NCBI GenBank assembly: GCA_963978545.1
Contig: OZ021721.1
Coordinates: forward strand, 105,164,366-105,228,365
Length of the DNA: 64,000 nucleotides
DNA from: Linyphia triangularis
Lineage: Eukaryota; Arthropoda; Arachnida; Araneae; Linyphiidae
Reading direction: 5' to 3'
Shown here: positions 23,301 through 33,535 of the stretch, piece after piece
How positions within the stretch are numbered: the stretch's first letter is position 1
Layout: each line of letters begins with the position of its first letter
Notes under the pieces: model-generated
Database searches by the model: none
Told to the model about the DNA's origin: nothing
What the model saw: the letters and a program-made list of their open reading frames with translations, nothing else
Made by a program: the position numbers and the translations under genes

Positions 23301-26300
23301 TTGGACGTAACTAAAAGTATCGCGATCTCTATGACTTCAGTGCAATAATGGCTTCGAAGATTAGTTTTAAATGCAAAGTCGATAGTGAAAAGCGGACCGG
23401 CTGTCATCGTCTCGGAATTGAAGATTTAGGAGGCATGGTTTAAATATCTTTATTGATTATGAGTTTATGTCAAGTCACATTGTAATATTGTCACAAAAGA
23501 TTAACTTCTTTTATGACTTTGATTTACGATGTCAAGAAAATTATTTTTTTAATTATTTGAAACAAAAATCAAATATCAATTGTTATTTTATAAATATAAA
23601 AAAGTTAAATTATTGTTTCAGTTTTCAAAATTGTTTTATATTGTTGAATCTTTAGTAATTATCACATTTCTAACATTGAACATATGTAGTAAAGCAATAT
23701 ATTTATTGGCGTATTCGGTATAAATCTACGGCCCGCGGAAAGTTCCAACATAGGTCATGCGGCCCATCTCTAAAAGTTAGTGGCGAACGCTGTACAAGAT
23801 AGTACTTATTTCCAATTTATGGATTAGTTCTTAACTTTGAATACAATGTGAACAATTATTCCACATGGTATTCTTACTCATACTTCTTTTATTCTCGCAT
23901 GGATTTTGCCTAAAACATGCTTATTATAGATATTAAGGTTATGCTATAGTGTTTTAGCAAAATGGTATTTAAAACTTAATGTTCATAAAAATAATAAATT
24001 TTAATTTTCTTTGTATCTTTATACCTGCTTTTTATTGTATAATATTTTAATATCACTCATGAATATAGTAAATAATTACATATTTATTTAAGGGGTAAAA
24101 GTACCAGATGAAAATTTGACTCCCCAGCAAAGACAACATAGAGAAGAACAACTTGCTATGATTCGTAAAATGCAACAGCTCTTATTTCCTGAGCAGCAGC
24201 ATATGGAAGGTGCACAAAGTACAATGGGTCCTAATGTGGGACCCGTCCTAGGAGGAATGCCTCATCAACATGCTTCTCAAACAAGATTTGGACCTGGAGA
24301 GATGTGTGTTCATCCTGGAATGGATGCATGCTTTAGTCCACATCAAGCTTGTATGAGTGAGCATGAACAATCTCATCAACCTTCAGATATGTATATGCCA
24401 AACTCAATCATGGGACCTGGATTTCACCAACAAAATTTCCCTGGTGGTTCAGCTTCAGCTCAGATGGAATGGCAAAAGCTTCAACATCAATTTTATGAAG
24501 AAAGGCGTAAAAAACAAGTGTGTGGTACTCCATTAACTCATACTGTTGAATCAGAAATGCAGTTAAATGTTACACAACAAGTGCAACCATTACAAACTCA
24601 ACAACAACCAATGTCACAACCTCCAACTCCACAACAACAAAGCATTAACAGTCCTAGCCCTAGCATGGGTCTTAGTCCTGGAACAAGGATGCAAGGCCCC
24701 CCACCACCATATCACCAAACAAGTAGAAGAACTATGCCCAGTCCTCATCCTGCTTCTCCTAATACTAGTTCACTCTCATTACCTTCTCCACACATGGCAT
24801 CAGGATTACCATCACCAGCTGATCCATCCCGGCAATTTCCAATTCCTACACCCCCTGGCCCAAGGTTACCTCATCCTAGTCCTGGCCCAACTACTCCAGT
24901 TGGAAGCAATAGCTTACACACAACACCCCTCAATTCACCAAAACCTATGAGTGCTTCTGGACCTGGTTCAAACAGTGGAGCACTCACTAGAACACCTACT
25001 ACACCATCTAACACAGCATCCACACCTGCTAGCACCCCAACTAGCTCATGTGCTCCTGTACTATCTAACTCTGGTCCTGGTACTCCAGCTAGTTCGTGTG
25101 CTTCAAGTCGTAAACAAAACCAACCTTGCAGTAGTGACATTCAGGATTCCAATTCAGTTGGTTCGACAACTACTGTAAACAATGAATTTGGATCATCATG
25201 CCCTATATCAACTTCAAATAATGTTCAAGGTTAGTGAGAATCGTCTTAGTTGTTATAGAAAATGTCCCATAAAATTTAAGTATCTAGACTCATTGGTTTT
25301 TCCAGCGTAATCCTAGAAATGAAAAAGGGCAAGGTGCTCTTTTGCAAAAAAAGGCAACTCTTATTTCTAAGGGCACTTTAATAGCAGATTGAACAAAATT
25401 TAGCCGGTTTTTCTACCATAATTTTTACATTGTTTTATTTTTTTACCATGATATATACATTTAAATAATGATTTTTTTAAAATTAACAATTCTTAAGAGT
25501 ACAAATCAAAAACTTGCTGAAGATCCCTTTATAGAGATGTCTACTTGAAAGACTGACTCTTAACTCCTTTTATAATTCCTCCATTTTTTAAAAATGAAAT
25601 TATGCCTAGTTAGTTTTGATTTCTCCGTTAATTTTTTATCAGTTTTTCTTGTTTAATAGTAATTGTACTGTATTTAAAATAAATGTATCATATTTCAGGA
25701 GATTTGTTTGGCCAAAGTATGCATTCATGCAATCCATCAAAGCCAGATAACTGTGCTAATCATGGCGGAGTTTGTCCTAAAGAACCAAGTCTTATGCCTG
25801 TTCCATCTCCACAGCAAATTCAGTATAATGCTTTTGATGGTCAAGAGCTTACAATTCAAAAACAACCAAATACAAGTATCAGAGATTTAGATATCATGTC
25901 ACCAGCTAGGCAAGTGCTTGAATTTGTATACATTGTGTACTATTTTTAATATATTCTTTATACTTTAAAAATTGAGTAACATTTTGTGACAAAGTGTGTT
26001 TGAGATATTCTGTGCAACAATGATAAACTCACAAAGCACAGATTAGCCTTGTGCTAAAAAAATTAAGTGGGAAAACATTGTTTGTAGATGACCCAGAGAG
26101 TTCAGGACGGTTGTTGCTTGGAATCATATAACTTATTTGTGTGGTCTACCAGTTAATCTTTGAATTGCTGTCATTTAAAAGCAAACTGGTATAGTATCCA
26201 AATAAGCTATATGATAAGCCGGGTGAAAATACAACTCATTATTGTAAGAGATCAAAGTAGAATAGATTTATGATTGAGTTCTCTCTTGCTTCACGGAACG

Positions 26301-29300
26301 CCTCATTTGATGTGGCTGGGATTCTGCATGGAATAAATCGAGGTATATTTTATTCAGAGTGGCAACAGAACCTGGAAATCAGGGAAATGTGAGAGAGCTT
26401 TCTGATTCTTTAAAAAATCAGGGAAATGTCAGGGAACTTTTTAAATTTCATGAAAATCAGGAGAATTTTGTTTGGTTTAAGGCACGTTCATCCATATTTT
26501 GGCGCTATTTACATGGAGATTTGTAGTGGTAAGCCATTAGAAGTTTAATGTTACTGAATAATTTAAACTTTTCATTACCAGCAAAACTATTTTTTTAAAA
26601 ATTGCATATTATCTCTTGAACATACATGTTCTATTTGATCAGGGTGTCTAGACATCTAGAAAACCTAAGAAAATTGGGGAAATTTGAAAAAAGTTTGCCC
26701 TAAAATCAGGGAATTTTTTAGAAATCTGTCAGGGAAATCGGAGAATTATCAGGGAACTATTTTTCCTGAATTTTGTGGCCACCCTGTTATTTAAGTCAAC
26801 TTTAATTTCTAGGTCAAAAGCCAGAAATAAGTTAAAAACAACACAAAATATAATTAATCTACAAAACAGGTATTGAAACAGTGAAAAATGTATCAATGTT
26901 TATGACGTACCAAATGTTTTTTTCTGCCGTAATGTAATAAAATTATTTGTGAATTATGCCAATTACAAAGGAGTTTCACATTATTACATCTTAGAATTTT
27001 ATATTAAATGTTCATCTATATAAAAATCTTTTGAGTTAGTAAATTAGAAATACTTGAATTATCTCCTTAGTCTCGAATCAGGGTTTGAAATTATATCTTT
27101 CAAAGTATTTAAAATATTATAAAAGGGAAAAGTTTGCATGACAATTTGTATAGTAACAGAATAAGCACTTTTAAAATTTATATTTTTTGATTATTATGTA
27201 AGTTGATAAGAAGTGCATGTATTGCAGAACTGCGGTAAAACTATATGCTAATAATAAAAAAAACCAGCAAGACTTATTAAAATTGAAGGTGTTTATAATA
27301 TTATTATATTAGTATTTGACCCAAAAAAGTAAATTTAGTTTTAATATTTAGATAAAGTGTTAACTATCTCTACTTTCAGTCTAACTTTCAACATAAACCA
27401 TTGAAATTATTAGCAAACTTTGCTTAATGTCATGGTTTATTTCCAAGTATGCTACTTTTTTAGCAGCACTGCAATATAAAATAGAAAAGTCTCTATTTTA
27501 TATCAAGCAAACAACAAGAACAAAATTTATGTGACTTAGACAATTTTCAAAATTACTTTTTGCAAAATTTGCATTTTCAAAGTTGACAACTGCTATTTTT
27601 GGTCTGCACATTCAAAGTTACACAATGGTTAAAATATCAGGGTTCTAGATATTGTAGGAACTAAGTTATGAGGGGGCCAAAACCAGTTTGAGGTCAGTTG
27701 ATATACTATACACTGGCTGGTTCTGTCATTTTGACATTAGAGCTTGGGGGAAGGAACACTGTTGCCTTCCTTGATCTTATCTATTGAGATATATTTATTA
27801 ACTTACAAACTCTGCTACTCTTTCTTTAGTTGTATGTTATGTTCATATTTTAAAAATGTATGTTACCTAACTATCTCCTCTATTTTCAGAAGTAAAGTAT
27901 GTGGTAACCTACATAATAAATCAAACTGATAATATTTATTACAAGCGTATAATCAATTTTTTTTCTCTCATAGCATTCCTCCAAGTATGGTTATGAGTGC
28001 TGGCTCCCATTCTCAATATCAAAGTCCTGAAGCTGCATCATTTCCCAATACTCCAGGAAGCTGTCCATCGATTCTTGAAAACAGCCAAGATAGCTTATCT
28101 GGGCGTTATCCTGTATCTGCACCAGCTAGCATGGATAGCAACATGCAACGCTTTACTGCTCCAAGTCCTCAAATGCCAGGATTTGAATCTGGAACTAGGC
28201 ACATGTCTTTACAATCAAATGAGACAGGTATGCCAAGATTTCCTGGAGCTCCAAATTTAGATATGATTAGAATGCCGGGTCCTGGGTCAATGAACCACAA
28301 TCCTTTAGATGAAAGTTGTAATAGGTTTCCTGGACCTCCAGGCCAAATGTTTGGTCCAGGACCTAATAATATGTCGAGGTATCCTATGAGTGCATCCGAG
28401 ACTATGCAGAGGTTTCGTGGTCCAAGTCCTCATGCCAGTATGGATATGATGCATTCACGGTTCATGGGATCAAATCCTCATATGTCATGTGTTGATAACA
28501 TGCCGCAGTCTTCACAATTGAATAGCATAGGATCAGATGCTGTTCCCCATATGCCAAATCAATCTTTTCAAAACTCTGCTCAAGCATTGACATCTAGCAG
28601 TAGTTCTTGTGTTGGGAATAATTTTATGGTAGAAGGAAACATGCCTCATTCCCACTTGCAAAATTTGCAAAAAATGACACCTCCATTTGAAAGTATTTCT
28701 AGTAATAAGATACCCTCTGAAGTAATTTCACCCTTGGGACAATGCTCAAATTCATCTGCTAATGGTTCTAATATGAGTATGCAATCATATGATGGAAGCA
28801 ATTCATTACCACCAACCTCACAAGTAGATCCATCACAACGGCTTTCACATTTTGATCCAATTGCATCTATGGCTGCAATGAGTGAGTCAACGGTTCCTTT
28901 GGTGACTGCTGCAGGAAATGCTCAAGGTCCTCAAAACATAATCAATTCGAATATGAATATGTCAAATATGCAAATGGCTACAAACACTGGAAACAATCAA
29001 ACTAATATGATTAATTTCCATACTAATATGCAATCAATGCAAAATTCTTCTGCCTGTTCAATGCCAAATCAACGCCCTCAATTTAATGTACATAGTCAAA
29101 TGGCACACAATTCTGGATGTGGACCCCAAAATGTTAATAATACCTTTGCAAGTTCAACGATGTCTGTGCCTCAGATGAATATGCAAAATGCTAACACAAC
29201 TTCTGCATACAGTAACTGCAATCAAGATCCTAATATGAATCCTCATGCTATGCATGTAGGTTGTCCGAGTAATGGCGCTAATACTATTAGCTGTTCTGTT

Positions 29301-30188
29301 ACTACTAATCATCCAATAATGCATACGTCTGTTACGACTAGAACAAATTCTAATATGTCCATCCCTGGACCAAGGCATGGACCTCAGAATTTCCTAGGAC
29401 AACCGAATGTTCAACGAACAATTTCTCCTGTGGGTGCTGGTAGTCCAACCATGATGGCAAGGGGGGCTCCTTTTAACTCTCCAAATGTACAAGTCAAATC
29501 TGGTGCTCCAAATACAATACAGTACCTACCAGCACGGCAGCAAAATCCTAACCCGGTTCCTGGACGTGGTGGTTCAACATTGGAATTCCTCCAAAGATTT
29601 GCTCCTCCACTTACTAATCTTGATAACAAAGTACCAACGCACAACCTTCAGTACTTTCCCAATAGTGGAGGAAACCATCCACCTATTCATCCAAATGTAG
29701 GTATGAATTCTAATCCAGCCAATGTTGCACCAGGTATGATGAATAGTCAAAGGCCTGTAAATATGATGATGGGGCCTATGATGAGAGGAACTAGTCCTAA
29801 TGTGTCGCATCCAGGTGGCCAAATGTTTCCAGTAGGTGCAGGACATCCTAATGCAGATCCTATGTTTGGTCGACCTCCTTGCCCGAGCAATCAGATGATT
29901 CCTATGAATGCCATGGGAGGTGGACAAAATGTTGCTATGTTTTCAAATAAACAAATGCCATTGCCAATGGGTGGCATGGCTCCAGAAGCTACTCAGCCAT
30001 TGCCTCCTTCCATGGGTCAGTCATTTAATTATAAACAGTCTCCATTTTATGGACCCACTACTGCTGATCCAAATTATGCTGTTCAGTTTCACAATTTTCA
30101 ACAACAGTTGTATGCAACTAATACAAGAGGAAGTCAAATGAATTCTCAGAACAATATGGCTGGACAAGGATTTTTTGGAGCTAAGTAA
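10672..30188 (+). CDS. lgs: Legless/BCL9 homologue with N-terminal CECR2-like module (5' partial)
   Basis: Nuclear Wnt co-activator scaffold; in known family members HD1 binds the Pygopus PHD finger and HD2 binds Armadillo/beta-catenin. Coding exons: 10672-10767, 15813-15867, 17053-17240, 18163-18709, 20274-20536, 22280-22811, 24093-25229, 25699-25909, 27974-30188. Every junction joins in phase and the sum is 5244 bases, giving 1747 residues plus TAA. Residues 1-135: CECR2-like DDT/WHIM-type region. About 136-340: Ser/Asn-rich. 344-379: HD1 (IFVFSTALANKAAESYLSG). 567-600: HD2 (TPQQRQHREEQL...LLFPEQ). 684-702: third conserved block (MEWQKLQHQFYEERRKKQ). About 1520-1555: NTIQYLPARQ plus LEFLQRF. 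1711-1730: FHNFQQQLYATNTR. The rest is Met/Asn/Pro/Ser-rich and probably disordered. Drosophila Legless is about 1470 residues and has no N-terminal module. The true start was not found. A shorter product could begin at the ATG at 18238; that is inference. Confidence 0.93.
11815..11957. repeat. Inverted repeat with ~34-base arms
   Basis: The left arm CCCCATAGGCAATCAAAACT with GGCAGGCTAGAGTT (11815-11850) is mirrored by the right arm AACTCTAGCCTGCC with TGATTGCCTATGGG (11924-11957). The spacer is about 74 bases. It is probably a foldback remnant in the first recognised lgs intron. Confidence 0.7.
12431..12491 (+). repeat. tRNA-like relic, not a functional tRNA
   Basis: A B-box-like GGTTCAAATCC at 12471-12481, a loop containing CAT and a partial acceptor pairing (GGTGTCC with AGATACC) resemble a tRNA. 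The anticodon and T stems have mismatches and the D-arm is poor. It is most likely the head of an old tRNA-derived SINE. Confidence 0.3.
13505..13870. repeat. Dispersed-repeat-like sequence (CTTGAAAGT motifs)
   Basis: It has recurrent short motifs of the type CTTGAAAGT, AAAAGTCCTTAA and GTGCTTA, the style of arthropod interspersed repeats. No ends were resolved. Confidence 0.3.
14321..14392. repeat. (AT)n microsatellite, about 36 units
   Basis: An uninterrupted AT dinucleotide run of 72 bases. A 30-base tRNA-A-box-like segment (GCTCAGCAGTTAATGCATCG...) follows, then a second short AT run. Confidence 0.95.
14800..15484. mobile_element. TTAA-flanked terminal-inverted-repeat element
   Basis: It is flanked on both sides by TTAA (14796-14799 and 15485-15488). 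The ends are GGGGACTTGGTACC and the reverse complement of GGGCACTTGGTACC, 13 of 14 bases matching. The TTAA target resembles piggyBac-type insertion, but the termini do not begin with the usual CCC and no transposase is visible. Non-autonomous; superfamily uncertain. Confidence 0.65.
15813..15867 (+). CDS. lgs: lgs exon B: YWY-motif exon
   Basis: The acceptor is TTTTAG at 15812 and the donor is G|GTGAGT at 15868. It encodes RGICAGQDAFNNVYWYLD. The G-x-D-x5-YWY pattern is the hallmark of the WHIM-type region in CECR2/RSF1 relatives. It ends in phase 1, and the split codon (GAT) is completed by exon C. Confidence 0.85.
16296..16464. mobile_element. Short pogo-like MITE
   Basis: The termini CAAACCCCATTAAC and GTTAATGGGGTTTG are exact inverted repeats. 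The interior (AAGTAAAAGCAG, TTTATTCGTTTAAC) matches the MITE at 21680-21853. Exact ends are uncertain by a few bases. Confidence 0.7.
17053..17240 (+). CDS. lgs: lgs exon C: CECR2-like W-x6-F region
   Basis: The acceptor is CCAG at 17052 and the donor is GTGAGT at 17241. It encodes LRLYREFP, then WECVCLTINDWQSFIKQFRK and LQEKELYSYLNFELFPIVEL. These match the CECR2 pattern of R-x-Y-x-E-x-P, a WWLLC-like strand, then E-E-W-x(5)-F and L-Y-x-x-L-x(5)-P-I. The exon starts in phase 1 and ends in phase 0. Confidence 0.85.
18163..18709 (+). CDS. lgs: lgs exon D: end of CECR2-like module joined to Legless N-terminal linker
   Basis: The acceptor is TTTTAG at 18162 and the donor is G|GTATGT at 18710. 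The first 25 codons (HKKSRQTKEEVNKYLIKRER...) continue the basic tail of the CECR2-like module. The same uninterrupted exon then becomes Ser/Asn/Thr-rich and acidic, like the Legless region upstream of HD1. Because one exon carries both, the module cannot be explained as a neighbouring gene joined only by a mis-predicted splice. An in-frame ATG at 18238 could start a short form. Confidence 0.88.
20274..20536 (+). CDS. lgs: lgs exon E: HD1, Pygopus-binding domain
   Basis: The acceptor is TTTTTAG at 20273 and the exon completes a split Glu codon. It encodes QIFVFSTALANKAAESYLSG followed by HYPSLIAYHCAQPGTKSLLE. This is HD1, which in BCL9/Legless packs on the rear face of the Pygopus PHD finger. 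The donor GTAGGT at 20537 leaves phase 0, matching the next acceptor. Confidence 0.95.
20580..21251 (+). mobile_element. Internally deleted hAT transposon, copy 1
   Basis: It has perfect 8-bp target duplications GTTTAAAT at 20572-20579 and 21252-21259. The terminal inverted repeats are CAGCGTT-GCCACTA. Inside, the plus strand encodes a fragment like the C-terminal dimerisation region of hAT transposases (PFIKNKYRYNLTES...NLLKLIATNTL) ending at a stop near 20868. It lies in the lgs intron between HD1 and exon F. It cannot be autonomous. Confidence 0.9.
21680..21853. mobile_element. pogo-like MITE with TA target duplication
   Basis: CAGTCAAACC...TTTTTGACTG is flanked by TA at 21678-21679 and 21854-21855. 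It is 174 bp long with an interior related to the 16296-16464 copy. Confidence 0.85.
22280..22811 (+). CDS. lgs: lgs exon F: linker between HD1 and HD2
   Basis: It starts after TTTCAG (22279) with KYPLKVQQFNRQNPAVWLNA, which aligns with the basic stretch after HD1 in Drosophila Legless. The remainder is Pro/Gly/Met/Asn-rich. The donor is G|GTATTG at 22812, phase 1. Confidence 0.9.
22931..23792 (+). mobile_element. Internally deleted hAT transposon, copy 2
   Basis: It has perfect 8-bp target duplications TACAAGAT at 22923-22930 and 23793-23800, and ends CAGCGTCAGCCACTA...TAGTGGCGAACGCTG. The 3' half is homologous to copy 1. Near 23350 is an ATG-led MASKISFKCKVDSEKR fragment that resembles the N-terminus of GTF2IRD2/ZBED-type hAT transposases; the middle of the gene is missing. 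It lies in the lgs intron before the HD2 exon. Confidence 0.88.
24093..25229 (+). CDS. lgs: lgs exon G: HD2 (Armadillo/beta-catenin binding) and third conserved block
   Basis: It opens with GVKVPDENLTPQQRQHREEQ, nearly identical to fly Legless, and continues as the amphipathic HD2 helix (MIRKMQQLLFPEQ). About 115 residues later is MEWQKLQHQFYEERRKKQ, the third homology block. A Gln-rich stretch, then GPPPPYHQ and long Pro/Ser/Thr-rich sequence follow. The donor is G|GTTAGT at 25230. Confidence 0.95.
25699..25909 (+). CDS. lgs: lgs exon H
   Basis: The acceptor is TTTCAG at 25698. It encodes a Cys/Pro/Gln-containing linker (GDLFGQSMHSCNPSKPDNCA...DLDIMSP). The only donor that keeps the reading frame into exon I is the GC-type AG|GCAAGT at 25908-25915. 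The nearby GT (CAA|GTGCTT) gives the wrong phase. Confidence 0.85.
25910..27973 (+). other. Predicted GC-AG intron of lgs
   Basis: The donor is AG|GCAAGT and the acceptor is TCATAG. Exon I starts with one base that must complete a codon begun by two bases; only the GC donor supplies them. The intron contains a repeat at 26355-26786 and no other recognisable gene. Confidence 0.8.
26355..26786. repeat. Composite TIR repeat with AATCAGGGAAATGTCAGGGA motifs
   Basis: The ends CAGAGTGGCAACAGAA and the complement of TTTTGTGGCCACCCTG are inverted. A second CAGGGTGTCTAGACATC terminus at 26640 suggests a nested or chimeric copy. The internal motif TCAGGGAA recurs many times. No target duplication was resolved. 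Confidence 0.55.
27974..30188 (+). CDS. lgs: lgs exon I: C-terminal activation region, with stop codon
   Basis: The acceptor is CTCATAG at 27973, and the exon starts with the last base of a split Ser codon. The 737 codons are Met/Asn/Gln/Pro/Ser-rich. Conserved islands are SGAPNTIQYLPARQ, STLEFLQRFAPPL and AVQFHNFQQQLYATNTR, all alignable with the Legless C-terminus. The frame ends in TAA at 30186-30188. Confidence 0.93.
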
Positions 30189-31320
30189 CCTTTTCCCGTA
30201 ATTTTTGATTTGTGGTGCCATGTTTCAATGTTAAATATTGAACAGTCTAAAGTCGAAGAGGTGCTGGTGCCTAAATAGCACTCGTTTTTTACGTTCCTGC
30301 CACCATGGCTTTGTTCTTGTATTATTTGCAAAAAAATTTCATTTGTTCAATTTGTAAATAAGTTCACTGTGACATTAATGTAGCATAAACCATTGTACAG
30401 ACTCTTATTGTTTGTATATAGATAATTAGTTTGCCATCTGTGTATATGATCATGTGTTATTTTATTGTAATTCTAAACAAATTCTGTTGACCGCTGTGGG
30501 GTGTCAAATTGCTCAATGTTTAAAAGAACTTTAGACTGCTGTGCGGAAATATTTAAAAAAAATCCATTAAGTTGCTCTCAATGATTTGTATGGCATCTTT
30601 CAATTGTATATTAAAATGTATTTAAAATTATTGGAGCCATCAATAAGTTCCTGGTCAAATGTTACATCAGATCTTGCCCCTAACTATTTTGTGTTATTTT
30701 ATTTATCAGTCTTCAAGATGCAAGCTACTTACAAGATTTGTGCCATTGTGACTTTTGTCATACTTTATTATATTTTTATTATGTACATAATATCTGTTAA
30801 CTTGTTCTGTGATGATGAAGCTGTGTTGTGTAAATACATCTTTCTTTTTTTTTTGTCCAATGCAGTTACATTTTATTTGAAAACTGGACTGTTCAATTTT
30901 CTTAAATTGATTTTTTACTTGTTTACTACCTCATAGTCAAACAATTAAACATATACACGAATTTTTGTTTTTCTGTTTCACACCAGCATGCTCTCAGAAT
31001 GTTTCTAAAACTGTTAAATACTTTACAGCCTGTTTTTCTTTAAAAAATATTCTTTACTTAAGCCTTTTATGCTTGCATTCTGTTTTCTTTATTCACATAT
31101 GAAAATGATTTGTTTTTACAAATGAAATATGATTTGTTTTTATTGTTCATAAAAAATAAAATTGTTCTCTGATAAAATATTAAAGCTTTCATGAAGCTTT
31201 TGATACTGAAATTAAGTTTTTATACATTTAAGAAATATTTATTTAAAAAAAAAATGCTCGTCCACCTATCAAAAAATGTGTATTGTTAAAATGTACAGTT
31301 TGTTAAAAGAATAAATTATT
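30189..31320 (+). terminator. lgs 3' UTR with candidate polyadenylation signals
   Basis: After the TAA, T-rich sequence contains ATTAAA at 30944-30949 and AATAAA at 31155-31160 and 31310-31315. Which one is used cannot be told from sequence alone. Confidence 0.4.
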
Positions 31321-33225
31321 CTGATTTTTAGATTGATTATTTGAAATTCTAAAAGTTAGTTTTAGATGAAGTTGTTGGAAACATAAACACATATATTTAT
31401 TACACAATTTTATAATGAATCACAATAAGTGCAAATACATTTTTCTTCCTTTCTTTACATAACTTAAATTACAGAAAAAGCCATTTTATATCCCAACTTT
31501 GCTTAGGTTACATTAGGGTGGGTGCTCTACTATTTTGATTGTAAAAGATAAGATGTGAGAAATTGATCTTCTAGTGCCATCTTTATAAAGTAATTTATGT
31601 CTAATAATATTTGTCACATACTCACTTAAATGATACTTTTCAATCAATCTGCTTATATTGAATTAAAATTCTTTTGGCCGAAATAGACACTTTTACTAAA
31701 TTTCTATTTGATGTCAGTTAATTATGGCATATATTTTGTTGAATACTATTTCACAATAGTATTCTTTACTTCTTATTAAAATCAAACTTTCAAAATATTT
31801 TTATTACTTTTGTTATTAGAAAAAATTTGAAGAAAAGATATTTTCTAAAACGTTCTCAAAATATGTTATTTTAATTAAATGCTTATGATGCACTCGTAAA
31901 GTCTTCTTTAAGATTGTACTAGGTATGAAATGTAGATTTTGCAAAGTTTGTTAATGATTTTATAGTAACTACAAAAAAAAAGTATTTTTAATGGAATGTA
32001 ATTTTTAACAGTGATAAAATGTAATGTCCTATGAAATTGGCCTAAATGAGGTACATATAATTTAGATATTACAAGCAAATCAATACAAGCAAATATGAAA
32101 TCCAAATGGCATGTGTGCAGAATTTGAAGGGGTCATAGGTAAATATTAATTTTTTGATTTAAAAAGATTTAACTTTTTTCATACACCATTCTGATTAGGA
32201 TTCATACAAAGTAACGCAGTTAATAAATAAAATTATAGTAACATTCCATAGGAATATCATTAAAAAATAAATGTTTAAATTAAATTTTAAAATGCATCAA
32301 TTAAATTTTTGCACAACTGTTTTTTGTTTTTTTATTATTATTATTTATTACTCTGAAAAAACAAAATATATTCAAGTAATTTTGATAAATATATAAATTG
32401 TGAACATTGTATTCTATTTTAAAATATCCTCTGTCAAAATACCTTGGAAATTATATATATTAAAAAATAAAAAGAGATGAATTGAGCACAGTTAGTAAGG
32501 GTGTTCTTGCTGATAAAATGTTAGGCCCAGTAGATTAAAAATAAAAATATATATGTACTGCTACAAAGAATTTAGTGTTAGTAAATACCTTCAAGCATTT
32601 AAAACTAATTTCCAATTTTCCCTAAACTAAATTTTCTATTAATCTAAAATTTTATTACACTTATTAGATATCCCCTCCTCTTCAACACTTAATTCCTATT
32701 AGATTTTATATAAATATTTTTAATATTAAGTTTCAATTCTCTATTAAAATTCTTATGAAATTTTACTTGGAATTGGGTATCAAACCTAAGTCGAATTCTA
32801 TTTCCTAACACACAGTCTATAAAGCAGTTGATTTGCAAAATTTCTTATGGATATAGTTAATCAAATATAGAATTTCGGAGTAATCTTCTAAATAGTTCTC
32901 TATCTTTAAAATTAAGAAATTATTTTTAAATGACCTATTTGGTTTGATTGAGGAATTCAAATAATGCAGGAATGTTATGTCTTCACATGCTAATAAACTG
33001 AACATGCTGCAAAAATTCTTGTTTTATTTTTAGTTTATGCCAACAGCCTAAAGGCTAAAAAATGACAAAAACACTGAATATTACCTTAAAACTCAAAAAT
33101 TTATACTGTTCAGAAGAATGTATTTCTTTGAATCACTGAAACATTTTTAATTCTGTCGAAATGTTTTAAATATCTTGTGGATAACAGATACAGAATGATA
33201 TTGAAAACATGAAATCAACAGTTAC

Positions 33226-33535
33226 ATGGGGGGGGGGGGGGGTGAACTATTTATGTTTCCCTCAATAAATTTTAGTGCAATGGACTACAGTGAGCTGATT
33301 AAGTGGACAAAATGTAAGATTTCACTCCCTCCAGTAATAGAAAGCTTGACAACAGAGAATGTTTCATATTTTCTAGAAGAAAAAAACCCTCAAGAATTTG
33401 AATTTTCATACTCTCTTCTATAACCAAACAATTGAAAGATGTGCAAGACTTGTGGCAGAGTCCCCTGGTAAAGTGAGTGGACAAGGTAACAAAGATGTCT
33501 ATGTAGTACAACTTACTGAGGATTTTTGATGCCAA
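33226..33535 (+). pseudogene. Frameshifted fragment of an unassigned, probably TE-linked arthropod ORF
   Basis: The plus frame reads ELIKWTKCKISLPPVIESLT and ends near 33423. A shifted frame then reads NQTIERCARLVAESPGKVSG and KDVYVVQL up to a stop at about 33527. From general familiarity, an ELIDW..C.ITEPP block followed by Q-x-VER-x-VKLV occurs in repeated, uncharacterised arthropod proteins. I cannot name the family with certainty. One frameshift near 33405 disrupts it. Confidence 0.4.

Noticed and set aside
24871..25140. Minus-strand open frame rich in Gly/Val/Leu
   Set aside because: It is the antisense shadow of the Pro/Ser/Thr-rich lgs exon G and has no domain of its own.
25911..25917. 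GT donor CAA|GTGCTT for lgs exon H
   Set aside because: It leaves phase 0, whereas exon I requires phase 2; the GC donor four bases upstream fits.
29154..29927. Several minus-strand open frames across the last lgs exon
   Set aside because: Antisense of the Met/Asn/His-rich exon; compositional artefacts.
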